Assembly: GCA_008933995.1 (NCBI GenBank)
Contig: WARS01000014.1
Location: 9,037,192-9,101,191 of the forward strand
DNA: 64,000 nucleotides
Source of the DNA: Datnioides undecimradiatus
Lineage: Eukaryota; Chordata; Actinopteri; Lobotiformes; Datnioididae
Direction: 5' to 3'
In this document: positions 1 to 12,224 of the stretch, in pieces
How positions within the stretch are numbered: the first letter of the stretch is position 1
How the letters are laid out: the number at the start of each line of letters is the position of its first letter
The notes under the pieces: model-generated
What the model saw: the letters and a program-made list of their open reading frames with translations, nothing else
Databases searched by the model: none
What the model was told of the DNA's origin: nothing
Made by a program: the position numbers and the translations under genes

Positions 1-1424
1 AAGTGGTTGCAATCAATGTACAATATGAAAGTGGTGATCATCTGCAGAGAGTCATCACCTGAATCTGCAGCTGCAGTGAGTCTCAGCTTATTTTTAGCTA
101 TTCCGCTACAACTTCACTGCTATGGTTCATCCTCACCGCTCTCATTGTGTCATTTTACCCACAGCAGGCAGCTGATTTTAAAGAAAAAGCTTCTGAAAGT
201 CCACTAAATACTATGTGCGCAGGACCAGCTATAAACTATCTGCTCAATACCAGCTGTCAAGCCAAATATGTACCTTAGGAGATGGTGGAGACCAAAAACA
301 GAGCAAAAAGAGAATGAATATTTAATGGCTGACAATCCTGTGTAACATCTGCATGAGTAACTATGCAACTGTAGTTAACACTGTGGCCATATTAACTTAA
401 CATTGACCCACGCAGTCACAAAGGACATGTTTTTAGCTATAGTGCAGGACTTCAGTCTCCTTCCTCTGGCACTAAAACACACTGCCGACATGCTAACGAC
501 CCCATATTCTCCACTGTTCTCTTAGTTGGCATAGCTCCCTTCAGTTCTGGTGAACCTGTCGTTGCTAGTTGATGTAAAACTCATTACTACCAGAGCACCA
601 CTGTGGGACTGTCACACCATACAGCAGGTTTAAAAACTCTTCATACTGTGAAATACAGAGAGATTTATCTGGTGGTGACAGGCTTAATCAGCGCTGTGTG
701 AGCTTGTTTGGCTGGAACACAGCGGACATTCATTTATATGTAAAATAAATGAAATTATGGCTTTAATGTTTAATATACAGTATGCACCAATGAGAGCTGG
801 TGAATCGTTCCCTCGTTCAAAATACAGTCTAAACACAACACCTCTCATTTTGACAAGCGCGGCTAAACAGAAAGTGAAATTCGACTCATTAAATCATGCG
901 TTGTTTCAATGTGGCACCTGTTTCTACACATTTTTAATGACAAAACGAAACAGCGCAGTACGACGATGTTCCACCAGACACATGTGAATGCATTATCTCT
1001 GATTTCCATTCGTATGTACGTACACACCTGAGGTTAGACAGCAGGATTGCTCCGTATGTGTTTACCTGGCTGTCGCTGTTTGAAGTGCAACCAGTAATTC
1101 CCGAGGGGCATCCTGCCCTCTCTATCACTGCTTTTCCCCACCGTGGCTCAACGGTACCTTGTAAGAGGAAAACACGTACGCCCATGGGAAACTTTTGCAA
1201 CACCGTGATGAATTGACGATCAGGCCCCCCAGATGCTATCAGTCTAATAGAGGTTGCCCATTTGATGACTCCTGACGGCACAGCCGCACTTGACCCTTTG
1301 TATCCTGAGCAGGTTTGTGAATAAGCACACTTCTGAGGGCCTATCCTCGGAGCTGTTTTGCATTAGTCCTTCAACAACTTAATATATCTGACTGTACCTC
1401 AGTTGAGGCATTTTGAAAAGGTGG
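1..1424. other. Unique-looking non-coding DNA
   Basis: No coding exon, RNA gene or mobile element was recognised on either strand. The longest open frame here, 115 codons on the minus strand at 934-1281, has no domain-like pattern and is probably a chance frame. The sequence is not low-complexity. Confidence 0.5.
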
Positions 1425-1490
1425 TCCGGGGGGAGCCGGCTTCAACAAAGCTCTGAATTAATAACCTCACCCTGTGTACCATATATCCAT
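1425..1490 (+). promoter_or_regulatory. Candidate composite SOX/homeodomain-like motif, copy A
   Basis: At 1444-1464 lies AACAAAGC, two variable bases, TGAATT and an AT-rich end in TAA. AACAAAG matches the core bound by SOX/LEF HMG proteins, and the AT-rich half resembles a homeodomain or POU half-site. The same 21-nt arrangement recurs at 4336-4356 and 4457-4477. Copies A and C also share the pyrimidine-rich continuation just downstream (taacctcaccct against taatctcgccct). The repetition is seen directly; regulatory function is inferred. Confidence 0.35.
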
Positions 1491-4295
1491 CCCTGAGCTC
1501 GCTCGCGTTTCTCTCTTTCTCTGTGCCCCGATTCGTAGCTTTAAAAGAGCAGAAAGTGCCCCAGAGGAGACGGGATGGAAGCAGGGATTTTATAATCTTG
1601 CCTCTGGTGCTTCGTCTGTGTCTGCTTGATTATGCCGGAGATGCACCTGCTCTTAACCTCATTTCCTTTAACATCTGTCTGAGGGTTTTAAGTTAACTAC
1701 ACAATCATGTGTGATTATGGCCCCCTTTTACACCTGGCAGCACTCGCTGCCGATAAAAGACACAGTTCATGTGTGAAGGATATTGTCACCGCGTCCAGGC
1801 TTTTGAAGCCAGTTATGAATCGCTGAGGAAGGCTGCGGGAGGAGAGCAAGCCTTGGCACCATCTCCATGATAACAGCTCTCTTCATAACCCAAACCGCAC
1901 TGAACATTGTTGCAGATGGATCGAATGAATACCTGCCATACGTCAACATACTTTACATTACTAATGTCAGGGCTGACACAGAAGCTCCTATGTGTATACC
2001 AAAGTTCCTCAAATAAATCTGCAGAAAGCTTTTAATCATTGAGCTGCTCAGTGATGTGACGGCTCTGATTCACTACAACCAACTATTTTTTATTCTATCT
2101 CAAGTAAAGAACCCAGTCAGGTTCAGAAGGTTAGTAAAATATCCATTAACTCTCTACTGGGGTCGGGACCACCAAGTGGGTCATGATATAATCTCCAGAG
2201 GTTGCTAAATTGCTGAGGAGGAATAAAATTATATATATGATCTGGCTTTTATTGAGAATGTTTAGAGTGTCAGAGAGAGTGCAAAAGAGCTCTGATTGAA
2301 GAGTTTGGACGTGCATCCAAAATACGTTTTTCACGTTTCACATTAAATTAAATATTGTGTTCTACCAATTAAGCAAAAAAATGATATTATGATAATGGAT
2401 AAATGATATTAGTGGCTCACATTAAACACTAAAGTCAAGCACACAAATGTCTGGATGACTTTTATCCATCATCAACCTGCTGTTTATTCTTACGTGTCTA
2501 TTGTTCTGTTCTCCGTCAGCGAACCCTCCCTGTTTCACTTACCCCACTGCTTGAGCAAAGTCATACACACGTCAGCGTCTGCGCTACAAGATGGACATGC
2601 ACCAGATGACACAACTGTACCAGAATTGTCTTTCAGGTGATATAATTCCTTTTCAGACATGGAATATGTAGCGTTGTCGGCTTCATCTGTCTGTCAAAGT
2701 GCTTATTCTCAATCAGACATAGCTAACTTTTTACATTAATGTTAGTGACAGCTGCTTTTGGACATGACAGCTTATTAACAGACAGAGGCTCATGTTTAGC
2801 GGAGACAGAACATGTGAGTTCAAACCATTTTGGGCAGCGAGGATGAAGGTTCCTTATGTTTTCTCACAGATTGCATCACTGGTGCGTCTTAAAACTTATT
2901 TTGCCACTGAAATCTGAAATAATGACCACTGTGAGGCAGAGAGGCAGTGCCCCCCCCCCGGCTCACAGTGCATCCACTGATACAGCTACATCAATTTCAT
3001 CATCTAATTAGAAGAGCGAACTCTGCTGCCTGTTAGCAACAGCTGACAGCACCGAGCCATTAACTGACAGCGTGTTAAGTTGGCGCCGTCATTCATTCAT
3101 ATCTGCCCACGCGCTGCAGGCAAAGTCTTTTCCTGCGTGTTTTTCCAAACAGCTGGTGTGAATGAAAAATGCCCTGAGTATTAAAAGTGATGGAAACTGT
3201 TCCAGGTTCAACCTACTGGGACATCCATGTCGACTTTCAGATGCTCGGGTGCTCATTTATGCATTAGACCAACTTGTTCAATCATCCTCTGGTGAACGTA
3301 AATGCTTCTGTGTGCATTGGCTTAGAACCTGCACCTGACATATTATATATACCATCAACCTTTCCAAGGTTTTCAGTGCAACTAACAGAAGCTTTGACCC
3401 TTTGATGCAGCTCTGGTACAAAGTTTGGAGCAACCACTTGTGGCTACTAGAGCCATGGATGGTTGAGCAACCTATCATCACAAACAGATATGTCTGAAGT
3501 CAGTTGCAGTCCACCGCTGGCCCTCAGTCAGTGATAAATCATTTAAGTACATCTATTCATGTGCTACAGTAGCTGTTCACAAGGCCATGGCATGGGCCAA
3601 ATGGGGCCATTATGAACCAAGAGCCTCTCTAACCACTCTCAGTCATGGTAGGATATACCAGCGGCTGCTAAATGGCTCCCCTACTGTGGACCTGGGCTGT
3701 TGCAAAGTTCCTGTGAGTGTTTGAAAGTGCTTTTCAACTCAGCCTTTAGCCTGAAACATCACGCCACCGCTACCATTTCTCCCAGTCCTCCGTGTAACCT
3801 CTCCAGTAACATCACTGAACCCGATTCATCCCGCAAAATGAGCCAAACTGAGACACTGCGGCTGGAATCGATAATAGGCTGTAGGTTACTGGGCTAACAC
3901 GGGGGAGGAAAGAGTTGCCTTGCTGCCATTTTGGGGCCGCCGGTGTGCAATTTACTGCACCTAATGCGGATTTAACAATCTTAGCCCCGGACTATCAGCT
4001 CTTCCCTCCAGTGATATTTCTGAGCCAGCTCCTGCGAGCGCGTAGGATGAGACACATTGTGCGAATCTTCCCAGAGGTTCGATGGTTTTATAATTGAGCC
4101 TCTCTCCTGTTTCTTTCAAAATGGAAAGCACCCAGTTGCTAAACCCACCGGCACACCTGCTGTTAACTGTTTAACAATTACGCCCGTGTGTCGCTCACTA
4201 GCTCAGCTGATTGCCGAGGGGAGTCCACAGGCACCCCGTGGACTACTTGACAGTCACCCATTAACTGAACATATCTGACTCTGCCCGTTCCAGGC
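1491..4295. other. Unique-looking non-coding DNA
   Basis: No exon or mobile element was recognised. There is a short C homopolymer near 2950-2959. Open frames are all under about 70 codons and lack motifs. Confidence 0.5.
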
Positions 4296-4299
4296 TCTG

Positions 4300-4500
4300 T
4301 CAAATGGAGCCATGCAATTCCGAAGGAGACAGTTTAACAAAGCAGTGAATTATTAACCCCCAAACCAGCCATTTACTCCATGACTGATTTCCTCTTTTGA
4401 ACATATACCTGAGCAGAGGGGAGAGGAAGCCATGTGTCCCGAAGGGAAGCCGTAGCAACAAAGCAATGAATTGATAATCTCGCCCTCAGCAGTGTTTCTG
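4300..4500 (+). promoter_or_regulatory. Candidate regulatory segment with motif copies B and C
   Basis: Two more copies of the 21-nt composite motif start 121 bp apart, at 4336-4356 and 4457-4477. Each is preceded by AGCCATG 28-29 bp upstream (4308 and 4428) and by CCGAAGG in between (4320 and 4439). This suggests an old partial duplication or a conserved site grammar. Sequence between the units is otherwise dissimilar. Three occurrences of a long motif within about 3 kb is not expected for random sequence. An ancient repeat family is the alternative. Confidence 0.35.
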
Positions 4501-5404
4501 TAGTGCCATATGTGCTCTAACAGCCTGTGGGAAGCAACACGGGGGCTCTGAAGCCTAAAATAGGGTAGGGCCTCGCCTGATAACAGCCAGAAACTGGAGT
4601 CAGATAACAGAAAAATAGAAAGCATGCTCAGATTTACACCAGCAGGCCAAATCTGATTTTTTTTTTGCACTTAATGTCATCGTACAAGTTCCACTGTTTC
4701 CACCCTTTGCTTTGCTGCTGCTCTGCCCTGTTGCTCCAGCAGCGCAGAGTGGAACTGCTGTGGCATTGTGATAACACGGCCTAAGATCTGGGCTCCGGTA
4801 CAACACTGCATTACTGTACTGATTGTGCAGCTCTAACATGAGAGCAGGGTCCTCTCTGAAAACAAGTTTTCGGTTTCTCAGAAGAAGAGAGGAAGTTTTT
4901 GCAGCGACACTTTCGATAAAAACATCTGTGATCTCTAATAATCTCTGTTTAAATCAATCAAATGAATATTTTTGTTTGCTTTCCACCTGAAAACATTAAT
5001 ATGCATATTGAAATATATAAACAAGCAATCAGCATTTTAAAAAGCTTAGGGACATGATTTGAATCGAGCTCAGCTACAGCAAATTGAACAAAGGCCACTA
5101 GGATCACAGTATGGTGATTACACTTTAAACTTAAGCTGTTTAACTTTTAATACTGCTGTTTTAGATTTTCTTTATGTATTATTATGGGGTTTATCTACTG
5201 CTGTATTTATGTGGAATATGTAAACAACTGGATGATTTATTGTACTCACCTCTACTAATGATACAGCCAGTGCAGTCACAGCAGTGGAACTTATATATAT
5301 ATATACATATAAAAAAGATAAAATATAGATGAAGTGAAGTTAGAAAAACAATAAACAACTTAATGGAGTTTAAAAAAACAGTCATAAAGAAGCAGAAAGC
5401 ATAG
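4501..5404. other. Non-coding DNA, AT-rich
   Basis: No gene recognised. Contains a T homopolymer (about 4658-4666) and a short TA repeat near 5294-5306. Confidence 0.5.
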
Positions 5405-5780
5405 AAGAGCTGGAGTCTGTAAAGCTGCTGGCTTTAGAGATGAGAGTCTCTTTATAGAGCTCCTGACCTGAGACAGACTGATCCAGAGTCTGTGGGCTTC
5501 GATAGCAAAGGCCACCAACCTTCAGTCCAACCCATAAAACCACATCAGGTTCCAACCTGGTGCATCGTGAGAGTCAGGAGCTCGGTGAGGGAGCTGGCTG
5601 CCAGACCATGAGGAGCTTTAACGTTAACGATAAAATCACAGAGTCAGTTCCAAACGTGACCTGCAGCCAGCGAAGAGCTGCTAAAACCAGAGTGATGAGT
5701 TCCAGTCCGGTTGTACCGGTAATGAGTCCAGCAGCTGGGCTCTGGACTGAATGCAGGCTATAGTGAGCTTTGAGAGAGGA
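5405..5780 (-). mobile_element. LINE 3'-end fragment (L2/Rex1-like)
   Basis: Read on the minus strand, broken frames give blocks typical of the C-terminal end of fish L2/Rex1/CR1-type reverse-transcriptase ORFs. These include a WLQV-type turn, a short block near LKLLMVW, then LTELLT, and later an AFAIEAHRLWISLS-like block followed by a serine/lysine-rich end. Several frameshifts and stops separate the blocks, so this is a dead 5'-truncated copy. The clade is uncertain because the diagnostic RT core is absent. The match was made from knowledge of the family, not by search. Confidence 0.55.
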
Positions 5781-8410
5781 GTTAAGTGCAACACAGGAAT
5801 GTAGATGAGAAGAAATTATGACAGTTAGAAGTTTGTTAAATAGATTTATTTTAAAAACGTTTCTCAAGTGTAGAGAGCAAGAAAGAACAACCCTCGTAAC
5901 TTGAGCACTAAAGCACATTTTCATAAAACACCTAGGAAGTACAATTATATACTGACATTTAAAACTGTGTCGACCATATGGTGCCAATACAAATACACAA
6001 ATTATTTTATGCTGCAATAAAGGAGGAACTGCATGAACAGTATGAGTTCTTGCCAAGTATAGCAAAAGCAATTCAACAATGAGTCAGATTGTGATCACTG
6101 ACTGTGAAGAACACAACTTCTCCTGACAAAGCCCTGTGTAGACCACTGAGATCTTCCTTCCTACCTAGGTTTATTGAAGAACAGTATAATTAACTTGAAA
6201 ATGAAAGCAAAATTAGCTCTATATCAATTTTGAGGCCCACGTTTCATTAGAATTACACTGCACTGAAGGTTGGACGACTACAATACCAGCTGCTAAATGA
6301 TTTACATGTTGAACTGATGTTACTTTCCATCTAAACCTTCAAGGTGATGTACAGAAAACCGTTTTCCACCAATACAAAGGCTCTGCCGTGAGCTTCAGGT
6401 GGGAACAGGAGGCAGAAAATAGGTCTCTCAGGGACGCTATGGTGAAAGGATGCATATCATGTAGGTATGGACAATGAGAAACATCTGACAGAATCTCAGG
6501 CTGCTGTCTTTTCATTGCCAGCAAAGTCTTTTATTTGCTCTCAATCTTGAAGAGGAAGACATATTTTATTTTGAGCCTCCTGCTCCAATGCCATCTTCAT
6601 TTCCTTACTGAGCAAGCTGAAAGTTTAGTTTGAGTCTGGCTGATTCTGGCTAGCCCTTTGTCAGCAGATGTCAGCAGATCAGAACCAAGAGCTGCTGTAG
6701 CCTCTACATTGAGCTGGAGGACATGTATAAGGCCTGAAAGGCCTGAAAATACATTTTGCGATTGGAGGACTCAGCCCCAAAAGGGGCAATTATTCTTGAC
6801 ACTGGCTTTGTGCCTCCTCAGTTCCCAGCAAGCCTCTCACCCAAGGCGACCTGAAGGCCATGGCCTCAGACAGGTTCAGTGTAAACCCAAACATGCAGAA
6901 GCAGTGAGCTTTTCTAGAAACTGTTCATAGTATGAAGACTGCCATCCTGTTTACTGAGTACAGGTAAACCCTGCTACAGGTACAGAGTGATTCTTACCAA
7001 TAATCAATATTCAGAAGCCAAACCACTGGGCCGCTTATTTTGACTTCTGTTTACTGTCAGAATCAACAGCAGCTGGTTGGTTTCCTTCTTCCCTCGGTGG
7101 TGTCATATGCCACAGGGTGTCTAAAAATATATAAAATGCTTTCTGGGAAAAGCAAAAGCAGCATCACTCTGTGTCCAGGACATGTGGTCTCCAATGCATC
7201 ATGCTAGAGGTGCTATAAAATGCCCAGAATACAACTGTTGTGAATAAACTGCTTATTGAAAACTGCTATTTTTGAGCAGACTGCATCAAGGGCAAGTGTT
7301 TTGTGTCTAAACCCACGCTTCTAACCATCTTTATGCAGACTGGAGGGAAAATAGTGACAGAGGGAGTTGGAACACTTAGTAGCTTTTACAAACCAACCCC
7401 ACCGACGTGTGGTACCCTCAGGTACCCTGGGAGCTAATGTTGATGGTGTATTTTTACATGGAAGAAGAACATGTGGCATATAAAAAAGACTGTATTTATG
7501 GTCAAGCTGTGTTGCTTTGTATAGGTTTAGGCCCCGCTGAGTGGGGAACCTGTCTTACTCAAGCGGTGACCATCTGCAGGAGCGGAGCTTTCTCTAACAA
7601 GACCGTTGTTCAAGCTGTGCATTTTACTTTTGCGTATAAACCCACAGTAAACGACAGAACAAATCAAAGACTGAATGTCTGATGCAGGTTGAATTTAAAG
7701 GGCTCTTTAACCTTAAAATCTACACGAGTGATAAACCAAGACATATTGTTGGTCATCTTTCTTTTTTCCTTTTCATGCAGCATTTCTGCTCATCAGAGAG
7801 TTCAAATAACATGTCCTTTCAGGGGAAACGTAGAACACTTGTGCATCACGGCTAATTCATTTACATTTGTTGCATCATGAAGGCGTCCTTGAGACTTCTA
7901 ATGACTGAGGACTTTACATTATTCAACTCGAGGTCCATTAACAGCAGCAGCATGTTCCCACTATAGAAATGTATAAAGATAGTAGCTCTAGTCTGAATGT
8001 GAAAAAAGAAAAAACACAACATTAAGCACTGTTTTGTTATTGGATATTTGATTTATTTTAAGTGGATAAGTGTTAATTAACTACGCTTTGCAAGCTATTT
8101 CAGCACATCACCACTAAAAAGCAAATTTCTAAATAGCGCCGTTGCCTCAGTTGCTATTTTTGCCCGTTTTGGCACAAAGCTGCAAATGTGGACAAATTAT
8201 GTCATGTCCACGCTGATGATGCAATCTCCTCAGTCAATAAAAAAATAAAAAGCATGATTCATATAAATGAGAGAAACTCATTTGCATCAGGAATGAGGGT
8301 CGGAAGTATACTCAACCATTTGAACTCAAGCAGAGTGCATTCCGCCTGCAGCACACTCTCTCAGCCCCAGTCTCGGGGGAAAAAAAAAAATCAAACAAGG
8401 AACACATCTG
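5781..8410. other. Non-coding DNA
   Basis: No exon, RNA gene or mobile element recognised. Open frames of up to 91 codons (for example 7407-7682 plus) show no recognisable domain. Confidence 0.5.
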
Positions 8411-8415
8411 GTTCC

Positions 8416-8582
8416 TTAGAGAGGGAGAAGTGAAGGAAAAGAGAGCGATGATGAGAAAGAAGAGAGTGGAGTGATGATAGTGGAGGATAAAGGGTGAGGG
8501 TGAGGGGAGGATGGAGAGAGGGAGCGAGGAAGAGACGGGAATGATACAGAAAAGAAAAAGCAACGAGAGGAGGAGAAACTGA
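8416..8582 (+). repeat. Polypurine (GA-rich) tract
   Basis: About 165 bp on the plus strand is almost entirely A and G, with GAGAG, GGAGG and GAAGAG runs. It generates spurious low-complexity serine/phenylalanine-rich open frames on the minus strand. Confidence 0.75.
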
Positions 8583-10545
8583 GGCGCGTGGAAAGGATGC
8601 TCCGTGCTCCCATCTGCATTTTTAATCAGCTGGAGGAGTGTCTGTGGGAATTTTTAAATTGCATCCTCTTGCGCAAAGCCTTGACTCTCGTTTCTGGAAA
8701 ATGTGCTCCGGAGCAGGCGGCTGAGAGAGCTGAACGGAGACGCCGCTGCTCCGTAATGCGTCCAGTGTGTGCACAAACATGCTCAGATCTATTTTCTCTA
8801 CCAGGTGACCTGCCTGTGGCCATTTTTTTTTTTTTTTGGAAAGAGGCCCAATTTGTTGAATGGACACAACAGTGAGGACGGCCTCCTCACAACCCTCAGC
8901 TTGCGTGTGCAAAGGTCTCCCTCCTCCATCTGCGTCTCGGCTGGAGTGGGTGGGCGAAATACCGGACCCATCATGCCAATAAGAGCCTTTAATACCAACA
9001 CAACAGGTGAAGGCGAGTCACAGCGTGCATCAGTGTTTGATGAAATGTAAGATAGCTGGAACAAGAGTCAGATGTCAGTGTGAGTATTGTCGGAGGGACA
9101 TAGCACACGTTGTTCTCCAACATTGCGAGGGGAGCCAACTGTAAAATGATTTCACCAGCAGGTACAAGGCGAAGGCTTGCAGAATTAAGACAGAATCTGC
9201 GCAGCCTGGTCAGTGCTGCATTTTTTCAGTCAAAAGCGGTATTTGATTAGGTATTCCAGAGGTTAAAGCAGCATTAATCATCCCCTTTATGATAACCGTG
9301 GACTAAATGGCTGTGTGGTATGTGAACCTTCAGAGACTTTACACCTGAACGTTTCCGCTCAGTGTTTGGGTTCGACTTCCTGCAGCTTCACCGCTGCAAT
9401 TCGCACTGCCTGCTGTTTCTGGCTAGATGTTCTAACATCGACAACACCACTGCACCAAACAGCAGAGACACGCTGTTATGGGCGACTAGCTGGAGAACAT
9501 AATGCGTAATAGTGTTAAAAGCTAATCTGAAATCGAAGAAGTTGTGCAAACGACTCTGCTGTTCCTGAATGCAGCACGGCACGGAAACGAGCGTGCAGCA
9601 GCTGCAGGTTAAAACTGCTGTCAGTCAGTGTTGCAAGTTAAATCTGACATCAGCAGCAGGACCAGAGCTACAGGCTTGCAGATGGCAGAGGACATGCTAT
9701 CTACATGCTTACGATCACCTTTTAAAGTATGACACTGATGAGCTCACAACTAACTGATAGTCTCTGATAATAAAACATTGGCCTATATTTGTTTAATTAT
9801 TATCAACATACTTGTACAGAGTAGATTTTGCATCATTTATCATGACACCTCTTGTAAACCAATATATTGCAGTGACACACCAAATTACACAGTGTTTTTG
9901 GTATTTCTGCAATGTAATGTCTTGTTTTTAATGGCTGACATACAACATGTGTTGACATTAGCCTCGCGTAACATGCTGAAGTTGTTCTGAAAATGTAAAA
10001 AACATAAAAGGCCATCAGTGACGCATCAATGTGTGGTTTAATTGTCTGGGTTAGAAAGTAGAGTGAATACAAACTGTAAGAAGTCAGCGAACATCTTTGT
10101 GCGACAGTAAACTGTCATCAGATTGAAACTGTGCTGCAGCAGGAAGAATTCCAAACCCAAAGCCACCAGCTCACGAGCCAAACTCTATTTAAATCTTGGC
10201 TAAACGAAGCCGAGGCAGGTCCCGAGTCTGCCACCAGATCCTTCATTAACGCTTTCAACACGCAAACACGCTGGCTTTCAGTCACTTTGTAGGAAAACAC
10301 TTTAAGCTGATTCAGGGCCTGAGAGGAAAACTAAATGACTTGATCATAAATAGATGTTTTCACACACTGGTGTGAATTCAAGAGCACAGATCATCATCAG
10401 ACTGTGTAATAACTAGCAGAACTTGAACTTGAAATTTACTTTAACAACTTGAAATTTAACACACAAAAAAAGGCTTCACATGAAAACAGAAGCACAAAAA
10501 CCAAATTGCCAAGCCGAGCTCTCCATACTGACAACAGCAGCAGGA
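8583..10545. other. Non-coding DNA
   Basis: Contains a T homopolymer of about 16 bases near 8823-8838. The 8.59-8.80 kb part is relatively GC- and CpG-rich with a 95-codon open frame (8588-8875), but no domain or convincing splice signals were seen. Confidence 0.45.
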
Positions 10546-10566
10546 GGAGGTGGTGGTGGTGGTGGT
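10546..10566 (+). repeat. Short (GGT)n repeat
   Basis: Trinucleotide run ggtggtggtggtggt within a GGA/GGT-rich stretch. Confidence 0.7.
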
Positions 10567-11140
10567 TTCGCAATCAGACCCAATAACAGGAGAGGAGGCT
10601 CTGACAGGTATCCAGCCAGACGGTCCACTTGACAGCGATGTCGCTTCAGGTCCATCAGATTCTAGATCCCTGACACAGTCAGACACACTCCAGCCCACAC
10701 CACTGATGCCTTTACATACAACAGCATTGTTGAAGCTACATATTACACATTAAGGTTGGAGAACATCTGAGCTCTAAACCTCATGATTGCTTATACATAT
10801 AATCTAAGTTTTACCTTGACGTATAAATATTTTTTAAAGTTTCTTGGATTTAAAACTCGTGTTACATTGTTGGTCAAACATTTTCTAGATTATAGAAGAG
10901 CTGACGATGAGCATTTAACATCCTCGTACTTGACAGCACAGCCACAGCAGGTACAAACTAGCACAAAACAAAGACAATGTGGATATGGAAAAATAAAAAT
11001 AAGATGAAATGTGTTTGTGCATCACATCCTGCGTGAGTCCCCATACTGACTTACTGCAAACAAACCAACAGCTGTGAGCTTGGAGTCACGAAATGATCCA
11101 ACAGCGAATTCCGGAGAATGAAGGGAGTAACGCAGAACTT
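10567..11140. other. Non-coding DNA
   Basis: No exon or mobile element recognised. Confidence 0.5.
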
Positions 11141-11490
11141 CACTGTCCCAGTCTGGAACCCTGCCTCTCCTCTCAGGCAACACTGCAGTTTGCCCAGACC
11201 CTTCAGTGTTATTCTCCACCCAACCACCCGATGGCCTCAGATGGCACCAACCAAATGCACCTGATCCTTTGCCGTTTCCTTATGTTGCCTTGTGCTCCAT
11301 CCATCCCTGTCCTGTCCGGTTCCTCTGTGACCCATCACCTGCCCATTCTTCAGCCTTCTCGCCTGCTACGCCATCCTGTTCCCACCTGCGCCTGAACCTG
11401 TACCTCTACTGTGGTGTAAATAAATCATTGAACTGCATCGAGCTCTCCCTCCATCGTTTTAAGTGTTTATTCATTCCCTCTGTTGTTGTA
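11141..11490 (+). repeat. Possible unclassified repeat end (LTR- or 3'-end-like)
   Basis: A C/T-rich segment runs into AAATAAATCATTGAACTGCATC near 11419-11440, a pattern resembling the polyadenylation-signal end of many fish retroelements. The two overlapping 100-codon open frames here are Pro/Ser-rich and look like by-products of base composition. No partner copy was found in the window, so the call is weak. Confidence 0.2.
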
Positions 11491-11870
11491 GAACTCCCCC
11501 AAAAATGACTGATTGTAGCATCGTTACCATTCAAGACTGCAACTGGATGTCACACAGCATGAATTATAAAGAAACAGGAAGTAGAAGAGGTGGGTGATAG
11601 ATGCCGCGTGACTGCTGAGCTTCACCCACTATTTACTGATTAACTATGATACAAAGGAGGACACGTGTTGTTGCACCTCTTAGTTAGAAATGGGGAGTTA
11701 ATGACACGGTGAGATGATGATCGCTTGCTGTATTGAAGACAGTGAACAAAAGTACGAACAGCTAACACATCTGAACCTGAGTTTAAACTGAACAGAGAAT
11801 CAACTAATAATCTGAGTTTACCTGAAAAGCGTGATCTCTCTATGAGGTTAGAGTTCTGGGGTTCTCTTTT

Positions 11871-12224
11871 TGTCATGGTTTAAGTCCAAGTTCCATGTTG
11901 TTTGTTTACTTCCTGTTTTATTTTGTAGTTTTTTTCCTCTTGTGCCCGCTTCCTGTTCCCTCCTGTGTCTCGTTCACCCATGCTATGTCTGTATATCGTT
12001 TGTCAGTTCCTTCGTTCTTTGTCAGAACGTCTCCTCATGTTTGCCTCACATCTCAGTGTTTCCCAGTGTTTCTTGACAGAATTGGACTGATGTTCATTTT
12101 TGGATTTTACCTCCTGTGAGCATCTTTCTTTTGTTTCTTTTGTTAATTACACCTCTGTTAACTCCCAGCTGAACCAAGCATCTGCATTTGGGTTCAACCT
12201 GTATTCCCTGTTCCCAGTGTGGCA
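11871..12224 (+). mobile_element. Probable solo-LTR-like repeat, copy 1
   Basis: Starts TGTCATG and can be read to a CA end (GTGTGGCA). It is CT-rich and shares ordered blocks with the reverse complement of 50334-50646: tcctgttttattttgtag, then a CCTGTGTCTC-TTCACC block, then GTATAT-GTTTGTCAG-TCCTT, then TTTCCCAGTGTTT. The shared order shows these are two members of one dispersed family. The LTR label rests on the TG..CA ends and CT-rich composition; no flanking duplication is visible, so exact ends and class are uncertain. Confidence 0.45.

Noticed and set aside
8588-8875. 95-codon frame in a CpG-richer patch, considered as a first exon
   Set aside because: Runs into a T homopolymer; no domain, Kozak or splice donor support.
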